Positions 16,813 to 24,219 of a DNA stretch of 41,205 bases are shown in pieces. The DNA comes from Phycisphaerales bacterium UBA854. Its GTDB lineage: Bacteria > Planctomycetota > Phycisphaerae > Phycisphaerales > SM1A02. Where the stretch lies: positions 1-41,205 of the forward strand of contig DBGM01000052.1 in NCBI GenBank assembly GCA_002295885.1, in the 5' to 3' direction. Every line of letters begins with the position of its first letter. Position 1 is the stretch's first letter. The notes beneath the pieces are model-generated. The model was given only the letters and a program-made list of their open reading frames with translations. It made no database searches and had not been told where the DNA came from. Position numbers and translations under genes: made by a program.

Positions 16813-19194
16813 ATGACCAGGTGCCTTTTCATTGTCGTGGCCATGTTTGCGAGCGTCGCGATTCCCGTCCTTGCGCTGGAATCGCACGCCGCTGCCGCTG
16901 CGGCGATGCAGGACGACCAGCTGGCCGACCGGCCGATCTCCTCGATCCAGTTCGAGGGCCTCGAACGGGTGCCGGAGCAGAAGGTCTGGAACAACATCCG
17001 TTCCAGCGTCGGCAGCCCCTACGACCCCAAGAGCGCGACCGACGACGTCGAACGGCTGACCCGTCTGGGGGACTTTCGGAACATCGACATCGAGGCCCGC
17101 CTGGAAGGCGACGGCACGGTCGGGCTCACCTACGTCTTCCGGGAGCAGCAGCTGCTCGCGGAGGTGCAGGTGGTGGGCAACCGGGTCATCACCGATCAGC
17201 AGCTGCTGGGGCCCACCGGCATGCGGCGAGGTTCGCCGCGGGACGACTTCCTGATCGAACGTTCCATCCGGGACATGAAGGAGATGTACGCCAAACGCGG
17301 CTACTACCTGGCCGAGATCTCGCTGGATCCCGTGCAGCTGGCCGACAACGACGTGCTCATCTTCGAGATCATCGAGGGCCCCCGGGTTCGCGTGCGTCAG
17401 ATCGAGTTCGTCGGCAACGAGGCCGTCTCCTCGAACCTGCTCTATCCCCAAATCAAGACCCGGACCTGGTTCCCGTTCTTCCGTCGAGGGGAACTCGACA
17501 CGGAGATGCTTGCGCAGGACGTCGCGTCGATCGACAAGTACTACAAGGATCGCGGCTTCCTGGACATCCGGGTCGATCGCGAGATCGAAATCAGCCCCAA
17601 CCAGAAGGAGGCCAAGGTCGTCTTCCTGATCGAGGAGGGCGTGGCCTTCACGGTGCGCTCCATCAGCGCCGCGTCACCCTACGAGGACCAACCGCTCAAG
17701 GTCTTCTCCGGTGAGCAGCTCGCAGCGCTGATGGAACTCAAGACGGGCGACGTCTTCAAGACCGATCTGCTCGAGCGGTCGCGTACGCAGTTGGAAAAGG
17801 CCTACGGCGTACTGGGATACCTCGACGCGCGGGCCCAGCTGCTTCCCGTGCGGAGCGAGTCCTCCGACGAGGTCAACGTGATCATCGAGATCAGCGAAGG
17901 CAGCATGGCCAACGTGGGACTGGTCGGCATCAACGGCAACTTCCTGACCAAGGACAAGGTGATCCGTCGCCACGTGAAGCTGCAGTCGGGCCGTCGCTAC
18001 GACGCGACCGAACTGGAACTCTCCAAGACGCGGATCCTCCAGACGCAGCTCTTCAACGACGTGAAGCTGACCGTGCAGCAGCCCAGCGAGGAGAATCCCG
18101 GGTACCGGGACGTGCTCGTGGAGGTCAAGGAGAAGAACACCGGCTCCTTCAACTTCGGTGTCGGCTTCGGTTCGGATTCGGGTGTGCTCGGATCCATCTC
18201 CCTCGTCCAGAACAACTTCGACATCGCGGACGTGCCCCAGACCCTGGGCGAACTCGCCAAGGGGCGGGCCTTCCGTGGAGCCGGGCAGCGGTTCGCCATG
18301 AACTTCCAGCCCGGCAACGAGATCTTCGCCTACGACATCAGCATCACCGAGCCGCACATCTTCGAGTCGGCCTACGCGCTGGGCGGCGACGGCGGCTACT
18401 ACCGGCGGTTCTACCGGGACTACGCGGAACGGCGGCTGTTCGCCAACATGATGGTCAGCCGGCGGTTCGGCGACATCTGGCAGGGGGAGATCGATCTCAA
18501 CGTCGCCAACGTCAAGCTCGAGGACATCGAGGCGGACGCTCCGGTCGAGATCTTCGAGGACGAGGGCCCCGACAATCTGATCGGTCTCGAGTTCCAGCTC
18601 ACCCGCACCACGATCACCACCCTGACCCGCCCCGGCAGCGGCAGTCGCTTCGAATTCAACTTCTCGAACTACGGGTCCTTCGCCGGCGACGTCGAGTTCA
18701 ACCGCACCCGACTCGACTACACCACCTACCTGACCATGAGCCGGGATTTCCTCGGCCGGATCTCGACGCTGCGTCTCGACGGCAGCATCGGCTGGATCTT
18801 CAGCGGCTCCGCCCCCACCTACGAGCGGTTCTACCTCGGTGGTCGGACGCTGCGGGCCTTCGCGTTCCGGGAGGTGAGTCCCAAGGGCACGCCCTCCCAG
18901 CCCGGAGGGCCGGAGGACATCCCCATCGGCGGCGACTTCATGCTCTTCCTGGGGGCCCAGTACCAGTTTCCTCTGGTCGGCACCTTCATCGATGGCGTCT
19001 TCTTCGTCGATTCGGGCACGGTCAACGATGCCCCCGGATTCGACGAGTACCGGGTGGGCGTGGGGGCCGGCCTGCGCATCTACATCCCCCAGCTCGGACC
19101 CACCCCCATGGCCTTCGACTTTGCCATTCCGGTCATGAAGCAGGAGAATGACCAGACCGAGGTGTTCAGCTTCTCGGCCGAGTTGCCCTTCTGA
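16813..19194 (+). CDS. bamA: outer-membrane protein assembly factor BamA
   Basis: The central Omp85 insertase that folds beta-barrel proteins into the outer membrane. The 793-residue precursor has a signal peptide (about 1-26), five POTRA domains (about 38-445) and a 16-strand barrel (about 450-793) ending in Phe (SFSAELPF). The conserved loop-6 motif, usually RGF, reads RAF here (Arg681-Phe683 in LGGRTLRAFAF). The Arg that matters most is kept. The start ATG 16813 precedes a typical signal peptide. It leads an operon with two skp genes and lpxD, lpxC-fabZ and lpxA, the classic outer-membrane biogenesis order. Confidence 0.96.
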   Translation: MTRCLFIVVAMFASVAIPVLALESHAAAAAAMQDDQLADRPISSIQFEGLERVPEQKVWNNIRSSVGSPYDPKSATDDVERLTRLGDFRNIDIEARLEGDGTVGLTYVFREQQLLAEVQVVGNRVITDQQLLGPTGMRRGSPRDDFLIERSIRDMKEMYAKRGYYLAEISLDPVQLADNDVLIFEIIEGPRVRVRQIEFVGNEAVSSNLLYPQIKTRTWFPFFRRGELDTEMLAQDVASIDKYYKDRGFLDIRVDREIEISPNQKEAKVVFLIEEGVAFTVRSISAASPYEDQPLKVFSGEQLAALMELKTGDVFKTDLLERSRTQLEKAYGVLGYLDARAQLLPVRSESSDEVNVIIEISEGSMANVGLVGINGNFLTKDKVIRRHVKLQSGRRYDATELELSKTRILQTQLFNDVKLTVQQPSEENPGYRDVLVEVKEKNTGSFNFGVGFGSDSGVLGSISLVQNNFDIADVPQTLGELAKGRAFRGAGQRFAMNFQPGNEIFAYDISITEPHIFESAYALGGDGGYYRRFYRDYAERRLFANMMVSRRFGDIWQGEIDLNVANVKLEDIEADAPVEIFEDEGPDNLIGLEFQLTRTTITTLTRPGSGSRFEFNFSNYGSFAGDVEFNRTRLDYTTYLTMSRDFLGRISTLRLDGSIGWIFSGSAPTYERFYLGGRTLRAFAFREVSPKGTPSQPGGPEDIPIGGDFMLFLGAQYQFPLVGTFIDGVFFVDSGTVNDAPGFDEYRVGVGAGLRIYIPQLGPTPMAFDFAIPVMKQENDQTEVFSFSAELPF

Positions 19195-19235
19195 CGAGCC
19201 CGTCCTTCATCCGATTCTCCCACTGGAGCCATGCA

Positions 19236-19874
19236 ATGTTCCATCGCATCCGACAAAGCACCCCGTTCCTCCTTCTCGGCCTGTTCGTGCTGGCGCTGCT
19301 GGCGCCCTGGCCCGCGCAGGCGAACCGGCTCGCATCCTTCGGTCCGACCGTCGTGGCGACGATCGATCTGCAGCGGGTGATGGATTCGCTCGCCGAACGC
19401 GCGGACCTCGAGGCGGCCCTCACGGCCCAGAGCCAGGAGATCCTCGCGGAGCGTGATCGCAGGCAGTCCGAGATCGAGCAGCTGAGCGGTGAGCTGCAGG
19501 CGATGGCGGACAGTCCCGAGAAGCTGCGCATGCAGGAGGACCTCGATCTCAAGCTGCTGCAGGAGATGGCATGGATCCGCTTCGTGCAGCAGGAGATCGA
19601 CATCGAGAAGTCGCTGATGCTCGAGAACCTGTACCGCTCCATGCGCAAGAACATCGCGGAGCTGTCCGACATCGAGGGGATCGACCTGGTCCTGATCGAC
19701 GACAGCGAGAACGAGTTCAACGTCGCCGGGGGCCGGCAGGTCAGCCGGCAGGATCAGCTCCGTGAGCAGATCACCCTGCGACGGATCCTCTACCGCAACC
19801 AGTCCATCGACATCAGCGACGACCTCATCATCCGCATGAACAACGAGTACGCCGCGTCGGCGGGATCCCGTTGA
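19236..19874 (+). CDS. OmpH/Skp-family periplasmic chaperone, first copy
   Basis: The 212-residue precursor has a signal peptide cleaved near Ala29 (PWPAQA). VVATIDLQRVMDSL follows, then a long charged coiled coil (about 50-135) and a C-terminal beta part (IDLVLIDDSEN). Skp trimers hold unfolded outer-membrane proteins in tentacle-like coiled coils and hand them to BamA. It lies 41 bp after bamA. Family membership is clear from architecture and position; it is diverged in sequence. Confidence 0.85.
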   Translation: MFHRIRQSTPFLLLGLFVLALLAPWPAQANRLASFGPTVVATIDLQRVMDSLAERADLEAALTAQSQEILAERDRRQSEIEQLSGELQAMADSPEKLRMQEDLDLKLLQEMAWIRFVQQEIDIEKSLMLENLYRSMRKNIAELSDIEGIDLVLIDDSENEFNVAGGRQVSRQDQLREQITLRRILYRNQSIDISDDLIIRMNNEYAASAGSR

Positions 19875-19917
19875 CCCCCTGAGTCCCGATTCGAACCCGC
19901 CCAACCGGAGCATCACC

Positions 19918-20547
19918 ATGAACCGATCCCCGTTCCACCCCGGAGTCATCCTCTTCGCCGCGGGCCTGCTGCTCGCCTCGGCGCTGCTGGTCGGCGTGCA
20001 GGCCGTCGCCGTCCACGCGCTGCCGCTGCTCACCCCGACGGTCGTCGGCACCGTCGACCTCGAAGGGACCTTCAACGGTCTGCAGGAGTGGGACCAGCTG
20101 CAGGTTTCGCTGACCCAGCGTGCCGAACGCATGCAGGAGGAACTCACCAAGCGCCAGGAGGAACTGGAGGGACTGGAGGCCGATCTCGAGGACTACCCGG
20201 AGAGCAGCGACAAGTTCAAGCAGGCCATGAAGCGCTACCAGATGGCGGCCATCGAGCTGCAGGGCTACGTCCAGTTCCAGCAGCAGAAGCAGAAGCGGTA
20301 CAACGACGACAAGATCTTCGAGCTGTACGACAAGATCAAGGTCGCCGCGAAGGCCCTCGCCGACGAGCAGGGGTACGACATCATCCTGGTGGACGACTCG
20401 ATCGTCGCCATCCCCGAGAACTCGGAGAACATCCTGGCCCAGATCTCCAGTCGCCGGGTGCTGTTCGCACGGGACCAGATGGACGTCACCGACCAGCTCA
20501 TCGAAGTGATGAACACCGAGTACCAGAACTCGGCGGCGGCGAACTGA
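19918..20547 (+). CDS. OmpH/Skp-family periplasmic chaperone, second copy
   Basis: The 209-residue precursor has a signal/anchor peptide (about 10-35). VVGTVDLEGTFNGL follows, then a Gln/Lys/Glu-rich coiled coil (about 60-145) and the C-terminal strand YDIILVDDSIVAIP. It parallels the first copy along its length (same VDL.. start, same LVDDS end), which indicates an old tandem duplication. It lies 43 bp after the first copy and 4 bp before lpxD. The two may form hetero-oligomers or serve different clients (inference). Confidence 0.85.
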   Translation: MNRSPFHPGVILFAAGLLLASALLVGVQAVAVHALPLLTPTVVGTVDLEGTFNGLQEWDQLQVSLTQRAERMQEELTKRQEELEGLEADLEDYPESSDKFKQAMKRYQMAAIELQGYVQFQQQKQKRYNDDKIFELYDKIKVAAKALADEQGYDIILVDDSIVAIPENSENILAQISSRRVLFARDQMDVTDQLIEVMNTEYQNSAAAN

Positions 20548-20551
20548 GCCG

Positions 20552-21601
20552 ATGGCTCCCTCCGGCGACCAGTCTGCACGTCGTCTCACCGCCGCGGCGA
20601 TCGCGGAACTGGTCGGCGGCGATCTGGACGGCCCTGCGGATCTCGCCCTGCAGGGCGTGAACTCCATGCAGGATGCCGGGCCGCAGCATCTCACCTTCAT
20701 CCGCAGTGCGGAGTTCGCGCACCAGTGGACGGATGCCGCCGCCGGAGCGGCCCTCGTCACCCGCGGCGTCGAGGTCCCGGGACACGACGCCCGGCTACGC
20801 GCACTGATCGTGGTCGACGACGCCGAACTCGCGATGAACACCCTGCTGACCCACTTCGCCCCCGAGCCGGACTGGCCCGAGCCCGGGGTGCACGAGTCCG
20901 CGTGCGTTCATCCCACGGTCCGCCTCGGATCGGGGGTGCGCATCGGCCACGGCGTCCTCGTGGGCGCCGATGCCGAGCTCGGTGACGACGTCGTGGTGTG
21001 CGCCGGAGCGCAGATCGGACGCGGCGCCCGGATCGGTGCGGAGACCATGATCGGTTCGCAGTCGGTGATCGGCCGGGACTGCATCATCGGTCAACGCTGC
21101 CAGCTGCAGCCGTTCGTGAGCGTGGGGGCCGACGGCTTCGGCTACCGTCCCAACGCGGAGGGCACTGCATTGGAGAAGGTCCCCCAGAACGGAACCGTCC
21201 GCATCGGGGACGATGTGGATCTGGGGGCCCACACCTGCGTCGACCGTGCCAAGTTCGGCGAGACGGTGATCGGGGACGGCTCCAAGCTCGACAACATGGT
21301 CCAGGTCGGCCACAACGTGGTCATCGGTCGAAACGTCGTCATCGCGGCCCAGGCCGGAATGGCCGGCTCCGTCGAGATCGGCGATTGGGCCCAGATCGGT
21401 GCCCAGGCGGGCATCGCCGATCACCTCAAGATCGGTCCCGGGGCCCGTGTAGGGGCCAAGACGGGGGTCATGCGGGACGTCGAAGCGGGTACCAGCGTGC
21501 TGGGTACTCCCGCATTTGAGGACAGAATCTTTTTGCGTCAACTCTCCAGCCTTCGTAAATTACCTGAATTCATGGCGAAGCAGCGATCGCAGAGCCGTTG
21601 A
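20552..21601 (+). CDS. lpxD: UDP-3-O-acylglucosamine N-acyltransferase LpxD
   Basis: Third step of lipid A synthesis: transfers a hydroxyacyl chain from ACP to the 2-amino group. The 349-residue protein has the uridine-binding N-terminal domain (about 15-105), the hexapeptide left-handed helix (about 115-310) and a C-terminal helix. The canonical active-site His254 lies in MVQVGHNVVIG. The segments DGFGYRPN (194-201) and CVDRAKFGETVIGDG are also canonical. It lies in the bamA-skp-lpxD-lpxC/fabZ-lpxA operon and is probably the housekeeping LpxD of the two in the window. Confidence 0.95.
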   Translation: MAPSGDQSARRLTAAAIAELVGGDLDGPADLALQGVNSMQDAGPQHLTFIRSAEFAHQWTDAAAGAALVTRGVEVPGHDARLRALIVVDDAELAMNTLLTHFAPEPDWPEPGVHESACVHPTVRLGSGVRIGHGVLVGADAELGDDVVVCAGAQIGRGARIGAETMIGSQSVIGRDCIIGQRCQLQPFVSVGADGFGYRPNAEGTALEKVPQNGTVRIGDDVDLGAHTCVDRAKFGETVIGDGSKLDNMVQVGHNVVIGRNVVIAAQAGMAGSVEIGDWAQIGAQAGIADHLKIGPGARVGAKTGVMRDVEAGTSVLGTPAFEDRIFLRQLSSLRKLPEFMAKQRSQSR

Positions 21602-21624
21602 AGACGATGGCCGCCGATCGAGTT

Positions 21625-21630
21625 GAGGAG
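21625..21630 (+). promoter_or_regulatory. ribosome-binding site fixing the GTG start of lpxC-fabZ
   Basis: GAGGAG lies 5 nt before GTG 21636, supporting that non-ATG start over the next in-frame ATG near 21672. Confidence 0.6.
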
Positions 21631-21635
21631 ACGAC

Positions 21636-23027
21636 GTGGCAGGACAGGTGACAGATCCCGGTGGAGTGGATCATGCCTCCGGTGGAGTGCCGGGAGGCGG
21701 CTACCGTTCCGTCCGCCAGCACACGCTGAAGGCGTCGGTCTCCGTGACCGGAGCGGGGCTCATGCTCGGCCAGTCCGCCACGGTGGTCATCGAACCCGCG
21801 CCCCCCGGACACGGAATCATCATCGAGCGGATCGACCTGGATCCGCCGGTGCGCATTCCCGCCCTCGTCGAACACGCCGTGGATCGGGCCCGACGGACCA
21901 CCCTGCAGAACGGGTCCGGGGTGGTCGAGACCGTCGAGCACTGCTTGTCCGCCCTGAGCGGTCTGGGCATCGACAATGCACTGCTTCGGATCGACGGACC
22001 GGAACTTCCGCTGGGCGATGGATCCGCCTGTCCCTACACCCGCCCGATCATGGAGGTCGGGATCGTGGAGCAGGATGCGGATCGCCGTCTCTTCAAGGTG
22101 CACGAACCGATCGTGATCGAGGAGGACGGGGCGGTGCTTGCCGCCTTCCCCTGCGACCAGCGGCAGATGCAGCTGCTCTACGAACTCGACTACGGATCCA
22201 ATGCCGACCGGATCGGACGCCAGGCGTTCGGATTCACCCTCGGCCGCGACGACTACCTGAACGAAGTCGCTTCCGCCCGGACCTTCAGCCTGCACGAGGA
22301 GGCCCAGGCCCTCTGGGACCAGGGCATGTGCCGGCACCTGAGTCCCAGCGAGGTGCTGGTCATCGGCGAAGACGGACCCATCGACAATGCGTACCGATTC
22401 CTCGACGAACCGTCCCGTCACAAGGTCCTCGACATGATCGGGGACCTCTACCTGATCGGCGGCGAGATCCAGGGCCGTTTCGTCGCGTCCCGATCGGGAC
22501 ACGCACTGAATCGCACCATGTGCCGACGGATCATCGAGCAGAACCGGACGCAGGCGGAGGTCGAGGAACCCGTCGAGCGGCCGGTGATGGACATCCGGAC
22601 CATCCAGCGCATCATGCCCCACCGGTATCCGATGCTTCTGGTGGACCGGGTCCTGACCCTCGACGGCGAACGTCGCGCGGTGGGCGTCAAGAACGTGTCC
22701 ATCAACGAGCCGTTCTTCGAAGGACACTACCCCGGCTCGCCCATCATGCCCGGAGTACTCATCGTCGAGGCGATGGCCCAGCTCGGAGGACTGCTGCTCA
22801 GTCAGAAGCTGGAGCACACGGGCAAGATCGCGGTCCTGCTGAGTCTCGATCGGGTCAAGCTCCGTCATCCCGTCACCCCGGGCGATCAGATGATGCTTGA
22901 AGTCGAGACCATCCGGGCGAGTTCGCGGACCGCATCCATCCGTGGTCAGGCGACGGTGGGTGGTGTGCTCGCAGCCGAGGCGAACATCCGTTTCATGATG
23001 ATCGACTCCGATCAGGAGTCCCATTAG
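21636..23027 (+). CDS. lpxC/fabZ: bifunctional LpxC deacetylase / FabZ dehydratase fusion
   Basis: The N-terminal half (about 22-305) is LpxC, the zinc enzyme committing UDP-3-O-acyl-GlcNAc to lipid A. The catalytic Glu101 and zinc ligands His102, His262 and Asp266 are visible, as is the conserved His289 in SRSGHALN. The C-terminal part (about 316-460) is the FabZ hotdog dehydratase with MPHRYPMLLVDRV and the catalytic His364 and Glu378 in FFEGHYPGSPIMPGVLIVEA. Such fusions are known in Bacteroidetes and planctomycetes. Fusion links the competing uses of 3-hydroxyacyl-ACP. The start is GTG 21636 with a good ribosome-binding site. lpxA follows after 16 bp. Confidence 0.96.
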   Translation: MAGQVTDPGGVDHASGGVPGGGYRSVRQHTLKASVSVTGAGLMLGQSATVVIEPAPPGHGIIIERIDLDPPVRIPALVEHAVDRARRTTLQNGSGVVETVEHCLSALSGLGIDNALLRIDGPELPLGDGSACPYTRPIMEVGIVEQDADRRLFKVHEPIVIEEDGAVLAAFPCDQRQMQLLYELDYGSNADRIGRQAFGFTLGRDDYLNEVASARTFSLHEEAQALWDQGMCRHLSPSEVLVIGEDGPIDNAYRFLDEPSRHKVLDMIGDLYLIGGEIQGRFVASRSGHALNRTMCRRIIEQNRTQAEVEEPVERPVMDIRTIQRIMPHRYPMLLVDRVLTLDGERRAVGVKNVSINEPFFEGHYPGSPIMPGVLIVEAMAQLGGLLLSQKLEHTGKIAVLLSLDRVKLRHPVTPGDQMMLEVETIRASSRTASIRGQATVGGVLAAEANIRFMMIDSDQESH

Positions 23028-23043
23028 AACAGGCCATCCCCCC

Positions 23044-23868
23044 ATGACGATCCATCCCACCGCCATCATCGACGAGACCGCCACCGTGCACGACACGGCG
23101 GTAATCGGTCCCTGGTGCGTCGTCGGTCCGGACGTGACGATCGGTCCCGGCACCGAGCTCATGAGCCATGTGGTGATCCAGCGGGACACTGTGATCGGGT
23201 GCGAAAACCGGTTGTACCCCTACAGCGTGATCGGAGTCGACCCCCAGGACCGCAAGTACGACGGGGAACGGACCGTCTGCGAGATCGGTGACCGGAACGA
23301 GATCCGCGAGCACGTGACCATCCACCGGGGCACCGGTAACGGCGGCGGCGCGACCACCGTGGGGAGCGGGAATCTCATCATGGTCGGGGCGCACATCGCG
23401 CACGACTGCCGCATCGGAGAGGAGACGGTGATCGCCAATCAGGTGATGCTGGCCGGACACGTGGTGGTGGATGATTTCGCCAGCATCGGAGGCGGTGCGG
23501 GTATCCACCACTTCGCCACCATCGGCACCTGCTCGTTCGTCGGCGGTCTCGCGAGGGTCTCTCGCGACGTCCCGCCCTTCATGATCGTGGAGGGACACCC
23601 TTCCGAGGTGCGTGCGGTCAACGCGGTGGCGCTGGCCCGCCGCGGGTTCGGGGACGAGCACATCGACGCGATCAAGGATGCCTTCCGCCGCATCTTCCGC
23701 AGCAGCGGCTCCACCTCCGAGCAGCTGGCGCAGCTTCGTGCGGAATACGCTTCGATTCAGGCGGTGGGTTCGTTGTGCGATGCCCTGGAGGCTTCCGCCG
23801 CGGGGACCCACGGTCGGGCACTGGAAGCAGGACGCGCCGACGACAAGTGGGCCAAGATCGAAGGCTGA
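23044..23868 (+). CDS. lpxA: UDP-N-acetylglucosamine acyltransferase LpxA
   Basis: First step of lipid A synthesis: acylates the 3-OH of UDP-GlcNAc from hydroxyacyl-ACP. The 274-residue protein has the hexapeptide beta-helix (about 1-185) with GAHIAHDC, whose His120 is the catalytic base (equivalent to E. coli His125). The IREHVTIHRGT and GGLARVSRDVPPFM segments are typical, followed by the helical C-terminal domain. It is the last gene of the bamA operon. Its stop sits in a 7-bp stem-loop shared with the convergent acidic-protein gene. Confidence 0.96.
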   Translation: MTIHPTAIIDETATVHDTAVIGPWCVVGPDVTIGPGTELMSHVVIQRDTVIGCENRLYPYSVIGVDPQDRKYDGERTVCEIGDRNEIREHVTIHRGTGNGGGATTVGSGNLIMVGAHIAHDCRIGEETVIANQVMLAGHVVVDDFASIGGGAGIHHFATIGTCSFVGGLARVSRDVPPFMIVEGHPSEVRAVNAVALARRGFGDEHIDAIKDAFRRIFRSSGSTSEQLAQLRAEYASIQAVGSLCDALEASAAGTHGRALEAGRADDKWAKIEG

Positions 23869-23880
23869 ATCGCTTCAGCC
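23863..23880. terminator. stem-loop spanning two convergent stop codons
   Basis: GGCTGAA (23863-23869), loop TCGC, TTCAGCC (23874-23880) is a perfect 7-bp inverted repeat. Each arm contains one of the facing stop codons (lpxA TGA 23866-23868, acidic gene TGA on the minus strand 23875-23877). No T-run follows on either strand, so it is not a classic intrinsic terminator. It could still end both transcripts or protect 3' ends. Confidence 0.4.
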
Positions 23881-24174
23881 GAGGTCTTCGTCGTCCTCGT
23901 CGCTGAAGTCGTCTTCATCACCGAAGTCGTCGTCGTCCTCGTCGTCGTCGTCGTCGTCGTCGTCACTCTCCTCGGCTTCGTCGTCGTCGATGAATTCGTC
24001 GTCGTCGTCGTCGAAATCATCGAAGTCGTCACCGTCCGAGGATTCGTCCTCGCCGTCGATGTCGCCGTAGTAGTCGTTCTCCTCGTCCTCGATGGGTTCG
24101 GATGCGATCGGTACGGGCAGTTCGTGGGAGGTTCGGGTGGGATCTTCAAGCGATGGTGGTTCGAGCAGCGGCAT
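23875..24174 (-). CDS. very acidic low-complexity small protein
   Basis: The 99-residue protein's last 65 or so residues are nearly all Asp and Glu with some Ser, Phe and Gly (for example DDFDDFDDDDDEF). The first 30 residues are Pro/Glu-rich. It resembles no named family. The run is written with GAC/GAT and GAG/GAA codons, giving a GTC-type trinucleotide repeat on the plus strand. It lies 45 bp downstream of the giant PQQ gene on the same strand. Possible roles include cation binding, nucleic-acid mimicry or a disordered interaction tail; none can be chosen. It might also be a slippage-prone, fast-evolving frame. Confidence 0.6.
   Translation of the reverse strand: MPLLEPPSLEDPTRTSHELPVPIASEPIEDEENDYYGDIDGEDESSDGDDFDDFDDDDDEFIDDDEAEESDDDDDDDDEDDDDFGDEDDFSDEDDEDLG
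23926..24014. repeat. GTC trinucleotide-repeat tract
   Basis: The plus strand carries (GTC)8 at 23941-23964, a shorter run at 23998-24012 and further GTC units before them. All are in frame with the poly-acidic part of the minus-strand gene. Such tracts can change length by slippage in whole codons. Confidence 0.8.
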
Positions 24175-24219
24175 GGGACGGTTCCGGAGGTTGTGCTGGT
24201 ATGCGCTCTTTCGATTGAA

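Noticed and set aside
23926..24014. GTC repeats considered as a CRISPR or satellite array
   Set aside because: There are no spacers or regular repeat units. It is codon-level low complexity in an acidic protein gene.
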